The position numbers and the translations under genes were made by a program. Below, one piece after another: positions 42,959 through 52,864 of a DNA stretch of 64,000 nt. The notes beneath the pieces are model-generated. The model was not told where the DNA came from. It did not search any database and saw nothing but the letters and a program-made list of their open reading frames with translations. This DNA is from Lacinutrix sp. MedPE-SW (GTDB lineage Bacteria > Bacteroidota > Bacteroidia > Flavobacteriales > Flavobacteriaceae). The stretch's first letter is position 1; every line of letters starts with the position of its first letter. The DNA is taken from assembly GCF_001874145.1 (NCBI RefSeq), contig NZ_MPCX01000003.1:1-64000 (forward strand), read 5' to 3'.

Positions 42959-45900
42959 TTGGAAGCCTCGAAAACTAATAATAAAATAAAAACTAAAAAG
43001 TACCGCATTCTTAAAATAATGGGTAAAACATTTTTAGTTATTCTTACCCTATTAATTTTATTAATTCTATTTATACGCAGCCCTTTTGGTCAAGATATAA
43101 TTGTAAATAAAGTAACAAATTTTGTTTCCAATAAAACGAATACCATAGTTGAAGTAGAAAAGTTATTTATCACTTTTGATGGTGATATTAAACTTGACGG
43201 TTTATACCTTGAGGATAAAACCGGAGACACACTAGTATATTCTAAATCACTAGAAGCCAATATACCGCTATGGAAAATGATAAACGGTGAAGCAATTGGT
43301 ATTGATGCTTTAGACTGGAATGGTTTACGTGCTAATGTTATAAGAAAAGATACTGTAAACGGCTTTAATTTTCAGTTTTTAATAGATGCTTTTGCAACTA
43401 CCCAAGCAACTGTAGACACAACAACTACAAGTCCTTTAAATATTGTTTTAGGCGATTTAAATTTTAGAAATTTTGATGTTGTTTATACAGATGCTGTTGC
43501 TGGAATTGATAGTCGATTCGATTTTAAAAAAATGAAATTAGATGTTAATACCATTGATTTAAAAACAATGGCATTTAATATCGCTGATGCAGAATTAAAA
43601 GACGCTAAAATTAAATTCTTTCAAAGTGAAGTTGCAAGCGACCCTAATACAGAAGCAACTCCTTTACCAAAAATAGTTGCCGATAAATTAAGCTTAACAA
43701 ATGTAGTCGCAAATTATAAATCGCAAGCAGATGATATTACAGCAAATATTAATATTGGTAATTTTTATACTGAAATTCCCAATGCAGATTTATCAAACAA
43801 CAGGATAGCGATAAACACATTAGATTTAAAAAATTCGAATATTCAAATTCATACTAAAACAGAAGAGAATATTGTTAAAGATGAAGCAAATCAAGATTTA
43901 AATAATTTTATCTGGCCCAATTTAGAACTTAATTTAGGTAATATAAATTTAGAAAATAATGCTTTGGGTTATTTTGTGAATAACACAAAGCCAAGCGTAA
44001 ATAAATTTAACCCAAATGCAATTGCTTTAAACAACTTAAATTTAAAAGCTAATACAATTACGCTAAAAGATAAAAATGGAAATTTAAATATTGAGACTTT
44101 CAATTTTAATGAAACCTCAGGATTAAATTTAAAGAATTTAGCATTTCAATTTAACATTTCGGACCAAAAACTTAATATTGAAAATCTAAAGCTTCTTTTA
44201 AACGACAATGCCATTGCAGGAGATTTAGAATTAAATTACAATTCTATTTCATCTTTATTAACTTCACCAGAAACGTCTAAAATAACTTTAAATCTACCAG
44301 ACTTTAAAATTAGCTTAGATGAAGTTTTTAAATTTCAGCCAGAATTAAAATCAAATACTTACTTACAAACACTAAGTAAAAAACAAATTCAAGGTTCAAT
44401 AAATACAACTGGATATTTATCAAACATTAAATTAAATAATGCCTTTATTAATTGGGGAAATAGCACAAGAATTTCAGCTAATGGAACAATACAAAACATA
44501 ACCAATCCAGATAATCTTAAATTAAATATTCCATCATTTTCTGCCGAAACAATAAAATCTGATTTAACTCAATTTATAGATGAAAAATCTTTAAGCGTTT
44601 CGATGCCTCAGGATATAAAAATTGCAGGAACAGTTAATGGTGGTTTAGATAATATATCTACAAATTCTAAAATTTCAACCTCTCAAGGAATAGCAACAAT
44701 AAATGGTAATTTTAAAAACAAAAATACCATAGCTTTTGATGCTAACGTAGCAATAACAGATTATAAATTAAGTGAATTACTACAAAACGAAACCCTAGGA
44801 AATTTAACTTTAAACCTAGAAACTAAAGGTAGTGGCAAATCTATAAACACTTTAAATGCCAATATTGAAGCTATTGTTTCAAGTTTTGGTTATAATAATT
44901 ATGCTATTAAAGATTTAAAATTAAACGGAAACATTAAAGATGGGAAAGGCAATATACTATCTAAATATAGAGATGACAATATTAATTTAAACCTGGATGC
45001 TTTAGTTGTTTTAGATTCTATTGCTCCAGAAGCAAAAATTAATCTTGACCTTATTGGCGCTAATTTACAAGGCTTAGGCTTAATAGACAGAGATGTAAGA
45101 ACGGGTTTAAAACTTAAAGCTAATTTTAAAGGAAACAGTGAAAAATATAAGTTTGATGCTAATATTGAAGATGGCGTAGTTGTTTACGATAGAAAAACTT
45201 ACTTATTAGGCGGCATTGACGCTTCTGGCTTTGTAAGAAACGACACAACATCGGTTAAATTTAAAAACAAGTTAGTAGATTTAGATTTACAATCTAATAC
45301 AGACCCACAAACGTTTTCTAAAGCTTTACAAAAACATATAAATAGCTATTTCTACAGAGATATTGTTGTTAAAGACTCTTTAGCAAAACCTGTTAATATG
45401 ACACTTAAAGGTCACATTGCACAATCTCCACTTTTAAACGATGTATTATTAGTAAATGTAAAAGATTTAGATACGGTTTCTATTGCTGTAGATTTTAAGC
45501 AGGCAGAACGTAAACTAGTTGCAGGTATTACTGCACCGCATATAAATTATAGCGGCTATGAATTAGACAGTTTAGCATTTAATATGAATACAAATAAAAC
45601 CGACTTAAATTTCGATTTTGGTTTTAATGCCTTTAAAGCCGGACCAATAGACATACAGCGAACAAAAATTTCTGGTGATCAAAAAAACAACGAAATGCTG
45701 CTTACAATAACAGCATATAACAAAGATGAAAAGCTAATAAATGTGCTCTCGCAAATTACAGGAAACAGAGACGAACTTACATTTAAAGTACTACAAGACA
45801 ACCTTACTTTTAACCAAGAACCATGGCTAGTTCCTGCAAACAACAAAATGGTTTATACAGGCAACAGCCTTAATTTCACCAATTTTAAAATTAGTAATGG

Positions 45901-48019
45901 CAATCAATCTGTAGAATTAACAGATAGCTTACAAAACATCACAAAAGAACACGTAGCTATAGACTTTAAACGTTTTAATCTGGCCGATTTTTTAAGTTAC
46001 TTTAATACAGAATCTAAACTAGCTTCTGGAACAATAAATGGTGATTTTATTTTAGAAGAACCTTTTAAAGACACAGGAATTTTAGCCGATTTAGAAATTA
46101 ATACACTTGAAATTTTAAAAGCAAATTTAGGAACACTTGCTATTACAGGAAGATCTCTTGGCGGAAACAATTACGCATTTAATTCAACACTTAAAGGTGG
46201 TGATATAGATTTAGATTTAGTTGGCGATTATGGTGCAAATAAAACTGGAGCTAATCTAGATTTACGCTTAGACATTAATGCCTTTAAAATGCAAGCTTTA
46301 GAAAAATTCTCTCAAGGCTATCTAAAAAATACTAGTGGTGATTTTTCTGGTAATTTTAAATTAAGCGGCACAAGCACAAACCCTATCTATCAAGGTAAGC
46401 TAGATTTTAATGCCGCTAAGTTTAACATTGCTATGTTTAATGCCGCATTTACTTTAGAAAATGAAACTTTAAGCGCCAATAACAAAGGCATTACTCTATC
46501 TAATTTCACAATTAAAGATGATAACAATAACAACCTTATAGTTTCTGGAGATATTGGTACAGAAACATTTATTAACCCAACTTTTAATTTAGAAATTGAC
46601 GCCAAAGACTTTCAGTTTTTAAATGCTTCTAAAGAAGACAACGACTTTTTATATGGCACTGCAAGTTTTGATGCAGATGCGAAGCTAACCGGCGACTTAC
46701 AAATACCTAAATTAAGTGCTAACGCGACAATTAACTCTAATACAGATGTTACTTATGTTATGCCTTCTGCAACAGTAAACATAGAAAAACGCGATGGTGT
46801 TGTAGTGTTTGTAAATAGAGAAAATCCAGATGCTATTTTAACGCAAACCGAAGAAAAAACAGCAACTATTAAAGGTTTCGATATTAAAACATTTTTAAAA
46901 GTTGGAGATAAAGCAACAGTCACAATAATTATAGACGAAGATACTGGAGACTATTTTAAAGTTTCTGGCCATGGTGATTTTGATTTTACAATGAAACCAA
47001 ACGGACGCATGAACCTTGTTGGAACTTACAATGTAGATGCTGGCCTGTATGAAATGAATTTATACAACATAGTTAATCGTAAATTCGAGTTAGCACCAAG
47101 TAGTAAAGTGACTTGGTCTGGTGATCCATTTGATGCCAAATTAGATGTAAGAGCAATTTATAATTTAAAAGCTTCGGCTTCGCCTTTAATGGCACCACAA
47201 CTTTCTGGCGCAGACCCATCAGTTAGAAGTAAATACCGTCAAGTTTTACCTTTTTATGTCTATTTAAATATCGATGGCGAATTACTTCAACCTAAAATAT
47301 CTTTTAAATTAGATATGCCAGAAGACGAACAAGGCGCTATTAGTGGTCAAGTTTATGGTCGTGTACAACAAGTTAATCAACAAGAAGGCGAATTAAATCG
47401 TCAGGTATTTTCATTATTAGTATTAAATCGTTTCTATCCAGAACCAGGAAGCGATGGTAGTACCGGAGGTTTTGCAACAGTAGCTAGAGACAATTTAAAC
47501 GATGCCGTTTCAGACCAATTAAATGTATTTTCAAACAAACTTTTAGGTGACTCTGGTTTCGAACTCGATTTTGGTTTAGATAGTTTTACAGATTACCAAG
47601 GCGATACACCACAAGACAGAACACAACTAAATGTAGCTGCTCAAAAACGCCTATTTGACGATCGTTTAGTAGTACGTGTTGGTAGTGAAGTAGATTTACA
47701 AGGCAGTAGCTCTACAGGAGAATCTACACCTTTAATTGGAAACGTAAGTCTAGAATATTTACTCACAAAAAACGGACGCTATAAATTAAAAGGATTTAGA
47801 CGAAATGAATTTGAAAACGTTATCGACGGACAAACAATAGTTAGTGGTATTGGTCTTATTTTTACTCAAGAATTTAATAAATTTAGCGAACTATGGGAAG
47901 CTATACTTTACAATGAAACTAAAGCCGAAAAGCTTGAAAGAGATCGTTTAAAAAAAGAACAAAAATTAAAAGACAAAGAAAAAATAGATCCTGAAAACGA
48001 AGATATAAACAAAAATTAG
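42959..48019 (+). CDS. tamB: TamB-type translocation/assembly module protein
   Basis: A 1686-residue AsmA/TamB-superfamily protein. A single N-terminal membrane anchor (about residues 23-42) is followed by a very long beta-rich periplasmic region. The C-terminal TamB (DUF490) domain contains GRMNLVGTYNVDAGLYEMNLYN and FELAPSSKVTWSGDPFDAKLDV. Such proteins bridge the envelope and help insert outer-membrane proteins or move lipids. The frame opens with TTG at 42959; an ATG at 43019 (residue 21), directly before the anchor, is an equally good start. The C-terminal residues (KKEQKLKDKEKIDPENEDINKN) are a charged tail beyond the usual end. The stop overlaps the start of the tamL gene by 1 bp. Confidence 0.9.
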   Translation: MEASKTNNKIKTKKYRILKIMGKTFLVILTLLILLILFIRSPFGQDIIVNKVTNFVSNKTNTIVEVEKLFITFDGDIKLDGLYLEDKTGDTLVYSKSLEANIPLWKMINGEAIGIDALDWNGLRANVIRKDTVNGFNFQFLIDAFATTQATVDTTTTSPLNIVLGDLNFRNFDVVYTDAVAGIDSRFDFKKMKLDVNTIDLKTMAFNIADAELKDAKIKFFQSEVASDPNTEATPLPKIVADKLSLTNVVANYKSQADDITANINIGNFYTEIPNADLSNNRIAINTLDLKNSNIQIHTKTEENIVKDEANQDLNNFIWPNLELNLGNINLENNALGYFVNNTKPSVNKFNPNAIALNNLNLKANTITLKDKNGNLNIETFNFNETSGLNLKNLAFQFNISDQKLNIENLKLLLNDNAIAGDLELNYNSISSLLTSPETSKITLNLPDFKISLDEVFKFQPELKSNTYLQTLSKKQIQGSINTTGYLSNIKLNNAFINWGNSTRISANGTIQNITNPDNLKLNIPSFSAETIKSDLTQFIDEKSLSVSMPQDIKIAGTVNGGLDNISTNSKISTSQGIATINGNFKNKNTIAFDANVAITDYKLSELLQNETLGNLTLNLETKGSGKSINTLNANIEAIVSSFGYNNYAIKDLKLNGNIKDGKGNILSKYRDDNINLNLDALVVLDSIAPEAKINLDLIGANLQGLGLIDRDVRTGLKLKANFKGNSEKYKFDANIEDGVVVYDRKTYLLGGIDASGFVRNDTTSVKFKNKLVDLDLQSNTDPQTFSKALQKHINSYFYRDIVVKDSLAKPVNMTLKGHIAQSPLLNDVLLVNVKDLDTVSIAVDFKQAERKLVAGITAPHINYSGYELDSLAFNMNTNKTDLNFDFGFNAFKAGPIDIQRTKISGDQKNNEMLLTITAYNKDEKLINVLSQITGNRDELTFKVLQDNLTFNQEPWLVPANNKMVYTGNSLNFTNFKISNGNQSVELTDSLQNITKEHVAIDFKRFNLADFLSYFNTESKLASGTINGDFILEEPFKDTGILADLEINTLEILKANLGTLAITGRSLGGNNYAFNSTLKGGDIDLDLVGDYGANKTGANLDLRLDINAFKMQALEKFSQGYLKNTSGDFSGNFKLSGTSTNPIYQGKLDFNAAKFNIAMFNAAFTLENETLSANNKGITLSNFTIKDDNNNNLIVSGDIGTETFINPTFNLEIDAKDFQFLNASKEDNDFLYGTASFDADAKLTGDLQIPKLSANATINSNTDVTYVMPSATVNIEKRDGVVVFVNRENPDAILTQTEEKTATIKGFDIKTFLKVGDKATVTIIIDEDTGDYFKVSGHGDFDFTMKPNGRMNLVGTYNVDAGLYEMNLYNIVNRKFELAPSSKVTWSGDPFDAKLDVRAIYNLKASASPLMAPQLSGADPSVRSKYRQVLPFYVYLNIDGELLQPKISFKLDMPEDEQGAISGQVYGRVQQVNQQEGELNRQVFSLLVLNRFYPEPGSDGSTGGFATVARDNLNDAVSDQLNVFSNKLLGDSGFELDFGLDSFTDYQGDTPQDRTQLNVAAQKRLFDDRLVVRVGSEVDLQGSSSTGESTPLIGNVSLEYLLTKNGRYKLKGFRRNEFENVIDGQTIVSGIGLIFTQEFNKFSELWEAILYNETKAEKLERDRLKKEQKLKDKEKIDPENEDINKN

Positions 48020-50322
48020 TGATTAAAAAAAACACATATAAAACAGCCATAAAACTCAACAGCTTACTTGCTATAATAACTTTTATATTTATAGCACAGT
48101 CCTGTGCTGTAAAAAAATACATTCCGGAAGGCGAACTACTATACACAGGTGCTAAAATTGAAATAAAAGCAGATAGTTTAGTAGAAAATCCCGAAGATTT
48201 AAAACCAGTTCTAGAGGCAACTCTTAGCCCAGAACCAAACTCTAAATTTTTAGGGCTAAGACCCGGTTTGCATTATTACTATAAAATGCAACAAGAAAAC
48301 CCAGGCTTTTTAAACCGTTGGTTATTTAAACAATTTGGAGAAGAACCCGTTTATCAAAGTGATGTAGAATCTTTTCAAGTAGAAGATGTTTTAGTAAATA
48401 AATTAGAAAACAATGGCTTTTTTTATAGCCGTGCAACTTCAAGTTTTACCGAAGACAAAAAAAATAAAGAAGCTCACATAACCTATTCTGTTACCGTACC
48501 AACACCATATAAAATTGAAACGTACCAAGTAGACTCCTTAGCTTCTCCTTTATATGAAGAATTAAAAAGCACCGCAGAAAACTCTAATTTTAAAAAAGGT
48601 ATTCGTTTTGATTTAGAAAGTATGAAACTAGAAAGACAACGATTAGATGCCACACTTAAAAGCAAAGGCTACTATAATTTTAATCCAGACTTTTTAATTT
48701 TTGAAGCAGATAGTAATAGGTACGACAATAAGCGTATTGATTTATTTTTAAAACTTAAAAACAATGTTCCCGAAAAAGCAATTATTCCATATAAGTTAGG
48801 TAAAGTAAATATTTATCCTGATTACGAGTTGCCTAAAGACTCTAAGGTTTATGACAGTGAACGCTACAATAATAAAACCTACATACAAGACCCTAAGTTT
48901 TTTCGTCCAGATCGTTTAGATCCTTTTATTACATTAAGCGAAGGACAACTTTACAATCCTCAAACCTCAAAAAATACAGCAAGAAGACTTTCTACAATTG
49001 GCGCTTATAAATTTGTGAATATTCAGTACAAAGAAACAGATTCTATAGCAGATAATGGTATAGGTGTTTTAGAAACAAACATTTATTTATCACCATTAAA
49101 TAAAAGAGCTGTTCGTGCAGAAATTCAAGCAGTAACAAAATCTAATAGTTTTGCTGGTCCTGCATTAATACTAACATATAGCAACAGAAATTTGTTTCAA
49201 GGTGGAGAAACATTAAACATTAGCACCAAGGCAGCATACGAAACGCAAATTGCAAGTGGCAACCAAGCAGGATTAAGCAGTTTAGAACTAGGTTTTGAAA
49301 CCGAACTTATTTTTCCGCGTGTATTATTTCCTATTAAAATTAGCGATAATTATTTTGAGTATTCCATACCTAAAACAAAAACATCACTTGGATTCGATTA
49401 TTTAAACCGAAGCCAATTATACACACTACTATCTGCAAAAGCAAGATTTGGTTACGTTTGGGATGCCAATAAATATGTAACACATGTTATTAACCCTATT
49501 TCTACAAACTACACAAAACTCTCTAATACTACAGATGAGTTTCAAACTATTTTAAACGATAATCCTTTTTTAGAGCGTAGTTTTGACCAAGAATTTATAT
49601 CTGGACTAACGTATTCTTTTACTTATAACGAATTAGTTAATAACACTAAAACACATCAAATTTATGCTAACTTTAATTTTGACGTTGCAGGAAACTCTAT
49701 TAGCCTTTTAGGTAAAGAAAAAGAAACAGGAGAAGCAAAACAGTTTCTTGGTTTAGAGTATGCACAATATGCCAAAGCAGATGTCGATTTTAGATATCAT
49801 TTTAATTTTGGTAAAGAACAAAAAATAGCCACTCGCCTATTTGCTGGTTATGGCTTAGCTTATGGAAATTCAGATGTATTACCATTTACAAAGCAATACT
49901 ATTCTGGAGGTCCATACAGTGTAAGAGCTTTTAGAATTCAATCACTTGGACCAGGTACTTATAACGAGTTAGGCACAGAAAACGGAACCTTTTTCGACCA
50001 AACAGGTAATATAAGATTAGAGGCAAATGTAGAATACCGCTTTCCTATATTTAGTTATTTTAAAGGTGCCGTATTTGCCGATGCCGGTAATGTTTGGAAT
50101 TCTGAAGAAAATCCTGCACTACCAGGAGGAAAATTTTCAAGTGATTTTTTAAGTGAATTAGGAATGGGTGCTGGCGTAGGTTTACGTGTCGATGTTCAAG
50201 GTTTTGTAATTAGATTTGATTTAGCGGCACCATTTCATGATCCTTCATTAGACGAAAGGGAACGTTTTAACTTTGAAATAGACGAACCTATATTAAATTT
50301 TGCAATTGGATACCCTTTTTAA
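48019..50322 (+). CDS. tamL: Lipidated TamA/BamA-family outer-membrane protein (TamL)
   Basis: A 767-residue Omp85-superfamily protein. The GTG start overlaps the tamB stop by one base. The N-terminus is a lipoprotein signal with lipobox AQSC (Cys29), as in the Bacteroidota-specific lipidated TamA homologues called TamL. POTRA-like segments (about residues 40-350) come next, with FQVEDVLVNKLENNGFFYSR as one example. The C-terminal barrel includes the Omp85 motif GGPYSVRAFR and a final strand ending in ...NFAIGYPF. With TamB it should form an envelope-spanning module for outer-membrane biogenesis. Confidence 0.9.
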   Translation: MIKKNTYKTAIKLNSLLAIITFIFIAQSCAVKKYIPEGELLYTGAKIEIKADSLVENPEDLKPVLEATLSPEPNSKFLGLRPGLHYYYKMQQENPGFLNRWLFKQFGEEPVYQSDVESFQVEDVLVNKLENNGFFYSRATSSFTEDKKNKEAHITYSVTVPTPYKIETYQVDSLASPLYEELKSTAENSNFKKGIRFDLESMKLERQRLDATLKSKGYYNFNPDFLIFEADSNRYDNKRIDLFLKLKNNVPEKAIIPYKLGKVNIYPDYELPKDSKVYDSERYNNKTYIQDPKFFRPDRLDPFITLSEGQLYNPQTSKNTARRLSTIGAYKFVNIQYKETDSIADNGIGVLETNIYLSPLNKRAVRAEIQAVTKSNSFAGPALILTYSNRNLFQGGETLNISTKAAYETQIASGNQAGLSSLELGFETELIFPRVLFPIKISDNYFEYSIPKTKTSLGFDYLNRSQLYTLLSAKARFGYVWDANKYVTHVINPISTNYTKLSNTTDEFQTILNDNPFLERSFDQEFISGLTYSFTYNELVNNTKTHQIYANFNFDVAGNSISLLGKEKETGEAKQFLGLEYAQYAKADVDFRYHFNFGKEQKIATRLFAGYGLAYGNSDVLPFTKQYYSGGPYSVRAFRIQSLGPGTYNELGTENGTFFDQTGNIRLEANVEYRFPIFSYFKGAVFADAGNVWNSEENPALPGGKFSSDFLSELGMGAGVGLRVDVQGFVIRFDLAAPFHDPSLDERERFNFEIDEPILNFAIGYPF

Positions 50323-50456
50323 AGGTTTTTAAATATTTTTTTAGTATTTTTTTGAGCTATATAAGTAATAAATAGCGCAATAGTAATATTTTATGATTCC
50401 TTTAATATAAAATTGATTTCTATTTTTTACTTTTAACAAATTAAATTTTAACACAT

Positions 50457-50681
50457 ATGGAAACCCTACTAGTTGAAGCTCAAGAATTTGAGGATATGAA
50501 AATGAGTCACATGTCTACTAGCGATCGCGTAGAAGCATCAAGAAAAGCAAAAACAATTATTTTAGGTTTAAACGAATTCTACAAAAAAACTAAAGATTCT
50601 AGCATCATGGATGTTATGAAACGCGTTACAGAAAAAAAGAAAAAGATTGAAAAACGTCTTAACGGAAGACCTACAGTTTAA
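50457..50681 (+). CDS. Small conserved protein of unknown function
   Basis: A 74-residue, highly charged, helical, cytoplasmic protein with acidic beginning (METLLVEAQEFEDM) and basic end (KRVTEKKKKIEKRLNGRPTV). I recognise similar short proteins in other Flavobacteriia but know no function. The C-terminal lysine cluster could bind nucleic acid; that is a guess. It stands alone, 134 bp after tamL, and is followed by a strong terminator (50702-50748), so it is probably its own transcription unit. Confidence 0.75.
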   Translation: METLLVEAQEFEDMKMSHMSTSDRVEASRKAKTIILGLNEFYKKTKDSSIMDVMKRVTEKKKKIEKRLNGRPTV

Positions 50682-50701
50682 TGAAATTATAAATTTTTGT
50701 A

Positions 50702-50748
50702 TAATGGGTTTAGTATTGCTTTGCAGTATTAAATCCATTATTTTTTTT
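50702..50748 (+). terminator. Strong intrinsic terminator
   Basis: An 18-bp stem with a 3-nt loop (TAATGGGTTTAGTATTGC paired with GCAGTATTAAATCCATTA, allowing G-U pairs in RNA) followed by nine T residues. It ends the transcript of the 74-residue protein gene and lies 8 bp before the next start codon. Confidence 0.88.
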
Positions 50749-50755
50749 TAAATAA

Positions 50756-51178
50756 ATGAATAAAAAGAAAAAACCAGATAATATTGTTTTTAATGAAGAG
50801 ACACAACAATACGATGCCTCTTTAAAACCTTATGCAACAAATGTTGGTGCGCCAGCTATTACTGCAACAGAGAATATTACTTGGAAAAATAAAAATATAT
50901 TAAAAGCCAATAAACAAATTGAAGCTAAATATCTTGAACTACAAGCAGAGTACAAGAAAATGATGCAAGAACTAGAATACAATAATCTAGTATATAACGC
51001 TAAATTTAATTTCGAACCAATTATTGGTAATACTTACCATTTATATAGAGACAAAAAAAAACAACCTTTTTTATCTATAATCCCACCAAACGAATGTAAT
51101 TTCGATTTTATTGGTAGCTTTTATTTGAATTCCGAATTAATCTGGAAAAAAACAAATAATACAAAAGCTATAAATTAA
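50756..51178 (+). CDS. DUF2452 family protein
   Basis: A 140-residue soluble protein. The N-terminal part (KKPDNIVFNEETQQYDASLKPYATNVGAPAI) and the C-terminal GNTYHLYRDKKKQPFLSIIPPNEC match the DUF2452 family, found in Bacteroidota and some eukaryotes. A helical segment with coiled-coil character (about residues 50-78, KQIEAKYLELQAEYKKMMQELEY) separates them. No catalytic residues are known for the family. It begins 8 bp after the terminator of the preceding gene, so its promoter would have to overlap that hairpin, or it depends on read-through. Confidence 0.8.
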   Translation: MNKKKKPDNIVFNEETQQYDASLKPYATNVGAPAITATENITWKNKNILKANKQIEAKYLELQAEYKKMMQELEYNNLVYNAKFNFEPIIGNTYHLYRDKKKQPFLSIIPPNECNFDFIGSFYLNSELIWKKTNNTKAIN

Positions 51179-51268
51179 ATACTAAAATAAATCTTTCACC
51201 TGTTAAGAAATCTATTTACTTCCGACTATAAATTCTAGAGTTATATCTTAGCATAAATTCAAACTACA

Positions 51269-51604
51269 ATGAGTAAAACATATTACGATCCTGCAGACCT
51301 TAGAAAATTTGGAAAAATTAGCGAATGGAATCAGGAGTTAGGTGACAAATTCTTTGATTACTACGGTAAAGTTTTTGAAGAAGGTTCACTAACTGCAAGA
51401 GAAAAATCTTTAATTGCATTAGCAGTAGCACACACAGAGCAATGTCCATATTGTATAGACGCCTATACAAAAGATGGCTTGCAACGTGGTATTACAAAAG
51501 AAGAAATGATGGAAGCACTACATGTTGGAGCAGCTATAAAAAGTGGAGCAACTTTAGTTCATGGTGTTCAAATGATGAATAAAGTGAACAAATTAGAAAT
51601 GTAA
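51269..51604 (+). CDS. AhpD-like (carboxymuconolactone decarboxylase fold) protein of arsenosugar loci
   Basis: A 111-residue protein of the AhpD/CMD superfamily with the redox motif CPYC (Cys59, Cys62) in LAVAHTEQCPYCIDAYTKDG. The downstream GITKEEMMEALHVGAAIKSGATLVHGVQM is typical of the subfamily annotated as arsenosugar biosynthesis-associated peroxidase-like protein. Its position just before arsS supports this. It may reduce arsenical or peroxide species with its two thiols; the exact reaction is not known. The gene is 157 bp upstream of arsS, so the two could be transcribed separately. Confidence 0.85.
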   Translation: MSKTYYDPADLRKFGKISEWNQELGDKFFDYYGKVFEEGSLTAREKSLIALAVAHTEQCPYCIDAYTKDGLQRGITKEEMMEALHVGAAIKSGATLVHGVQMMNKVNKLEM

Positions 51605-51761
51605 TTTAAGCAAGCATTTATATTTTACTATATAATAAAGTACATTTAAAGATTACAGAAGTAATTGTAAATCAACTTTAAATTTTATAATCTTTAAATT
51701 CCTCAAAATCCACAAAACTAATCACAGTAATTTTACGTAAACATTACAGTAAAACTAAATA

Positions 51762-52826
51762 ATGGGTAAACTAAAAACACAATCGCTACAAAAAAGAGAT
51801 AGTGATTTAGCAAATAGTAATAGACAATTAGAAATTTTATCTAATGGTATTTTTGGTAGTGGAGAATTACCAACTTTTAAAACTAAAATTGCTGAAACCA
51901 ATCAATTTCCTTTAAAAGCAAAAAAACTTGAAATCCTTCAAATAAATGTTGGGTATATGTGTAATCAAGTTTGTGAGCATTGCCACGTAGACGCAGGACC
52001 AGACAGAAAAGAAATAATGACGCGTGAAACTATGCAACAAATTCTAGATGTTATAAAAGTCACTGGTGCACATACTTTAGATTTAACTGGTGGCGCTCCA
52101 GAAATGAACCCAAATTTTAGATGGTTTGTTGAAGAAGCTGCAAAAGTTGGTGTTAAAGATTTTATTGTACGCTCTAACTTAACCATTATTAGAGCCAATA
52201 AAAAATATTACGATTTACCAGATTTCTTTAAAAAACACAACATTCATGTTGTATCCTCTATGCCACACTGGACCAGAGGAAAAACAGATAAGCAACGTGG
52301 TGAAGGTGTTTTTGACATGTCTATTAAAGCCTTGCAAGAATTAAACGATCGTGGATATGGCATGCCAGATAGCGACTTAAAACTAGACTTAGTTTACAAC
52401 CCTAATGGCGCCTATTTACCAGGAGATCAAGCAACCATGGAAAAGGACTTTAAAAAAGCCTTAATGGAAGATTTTGGTATTAGTTTTCATAATTTATTTG
52501 CCATAACTAATTTACCAATTTCTCGCTTTTTAGATTATTTAATTGCTAGTGAAAACTACGAAGATTATATGTATGCTTTAGTAGAAGCTTATAATCCTGC
52601 TGCTGTAGAAAATGTAATGTGTACAAACACTTTATCTGTAAGTTGGGATGGTTATTTATTTGACTGTGATTTTAACCAAATGTTAGACTTACCAGTTAAT
52701 AGTAAAGCAAAACATATTAGTGAATATAAAGAAGAATTATTAGAAGGTAGAAACATTGTTATCTCACAACATTGCTACGGTTGTACTGCTGGTGCAGGAA
52801 GTAGTTGTCAAGGTGTTGTAGCATAA
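51762..52826 (+). CDS. arsS: Arsenosugar biosynthesis radical SAM protein
   Basis: A 354-residue radical S-adenosylmethionine enzyme. The cluster motif is C-x3-C-x2-C at Cys67, Cys71 and Cys74 (CNQVCEHCHVDAGPDR). LDLTGGAPEMNPNF is a GGE-like SAM motif. The C-terminal part has more conserved cysteines (FDCDFNQMLDLP; HCYGCTAGAGSSCQG) that may hold an auxiliary cluster. Family knowledge: ArsS joins the 5'-deoxyadenosyl group of SAM to dimethylarsenic, giving a dimethylarsinoyl adenosine on the way to arsenosugars. All key cysteines are Cys here, not selenocysteine. The neighbours fit the same pathway. Confidence 0.93.
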   Translation: MGKLKTQSLQKRDSDLANSNRQLEILSNGIFGSGELPTFKTKIAETNQFPLKAKKLEILQINVGYMCNQVCEHCHVDAGPDRKEIMTRETMQQILDVIKVTGAHTLDLTGGAPEMNPNFRWFVEEAAKVGVKDFIVRSNLTIIRANKKYYDLPDFFKKHNIHVVSSMPHWTRGKTDKQRGEGVFDMSIKALQELNDRGYGMPDSDLKLDLVYNPNGAYLPGDQATMEKDFKKALMEDFGISFHNLFAITNLPISRFLDYLIASENYEDYMYALVEAYNPAAVENVMCTNTLSVSWDGYLFDCDFNQMLDLPVNSKAKHISEYKEELLEGRNIVISQHCYGCTAGAGSSCQGVVA

Positions 52827-52864
52827 ATTAAATCCACTTTTTTTTGTAATTACGAAAACAATAA

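Noticed and set aside
51762-52826. ArsS and its AhpD-like neighbour as selenoproteins
   Set aside because: No in-frame TGA codons in the motifs; all key positions are encoded as Cys.
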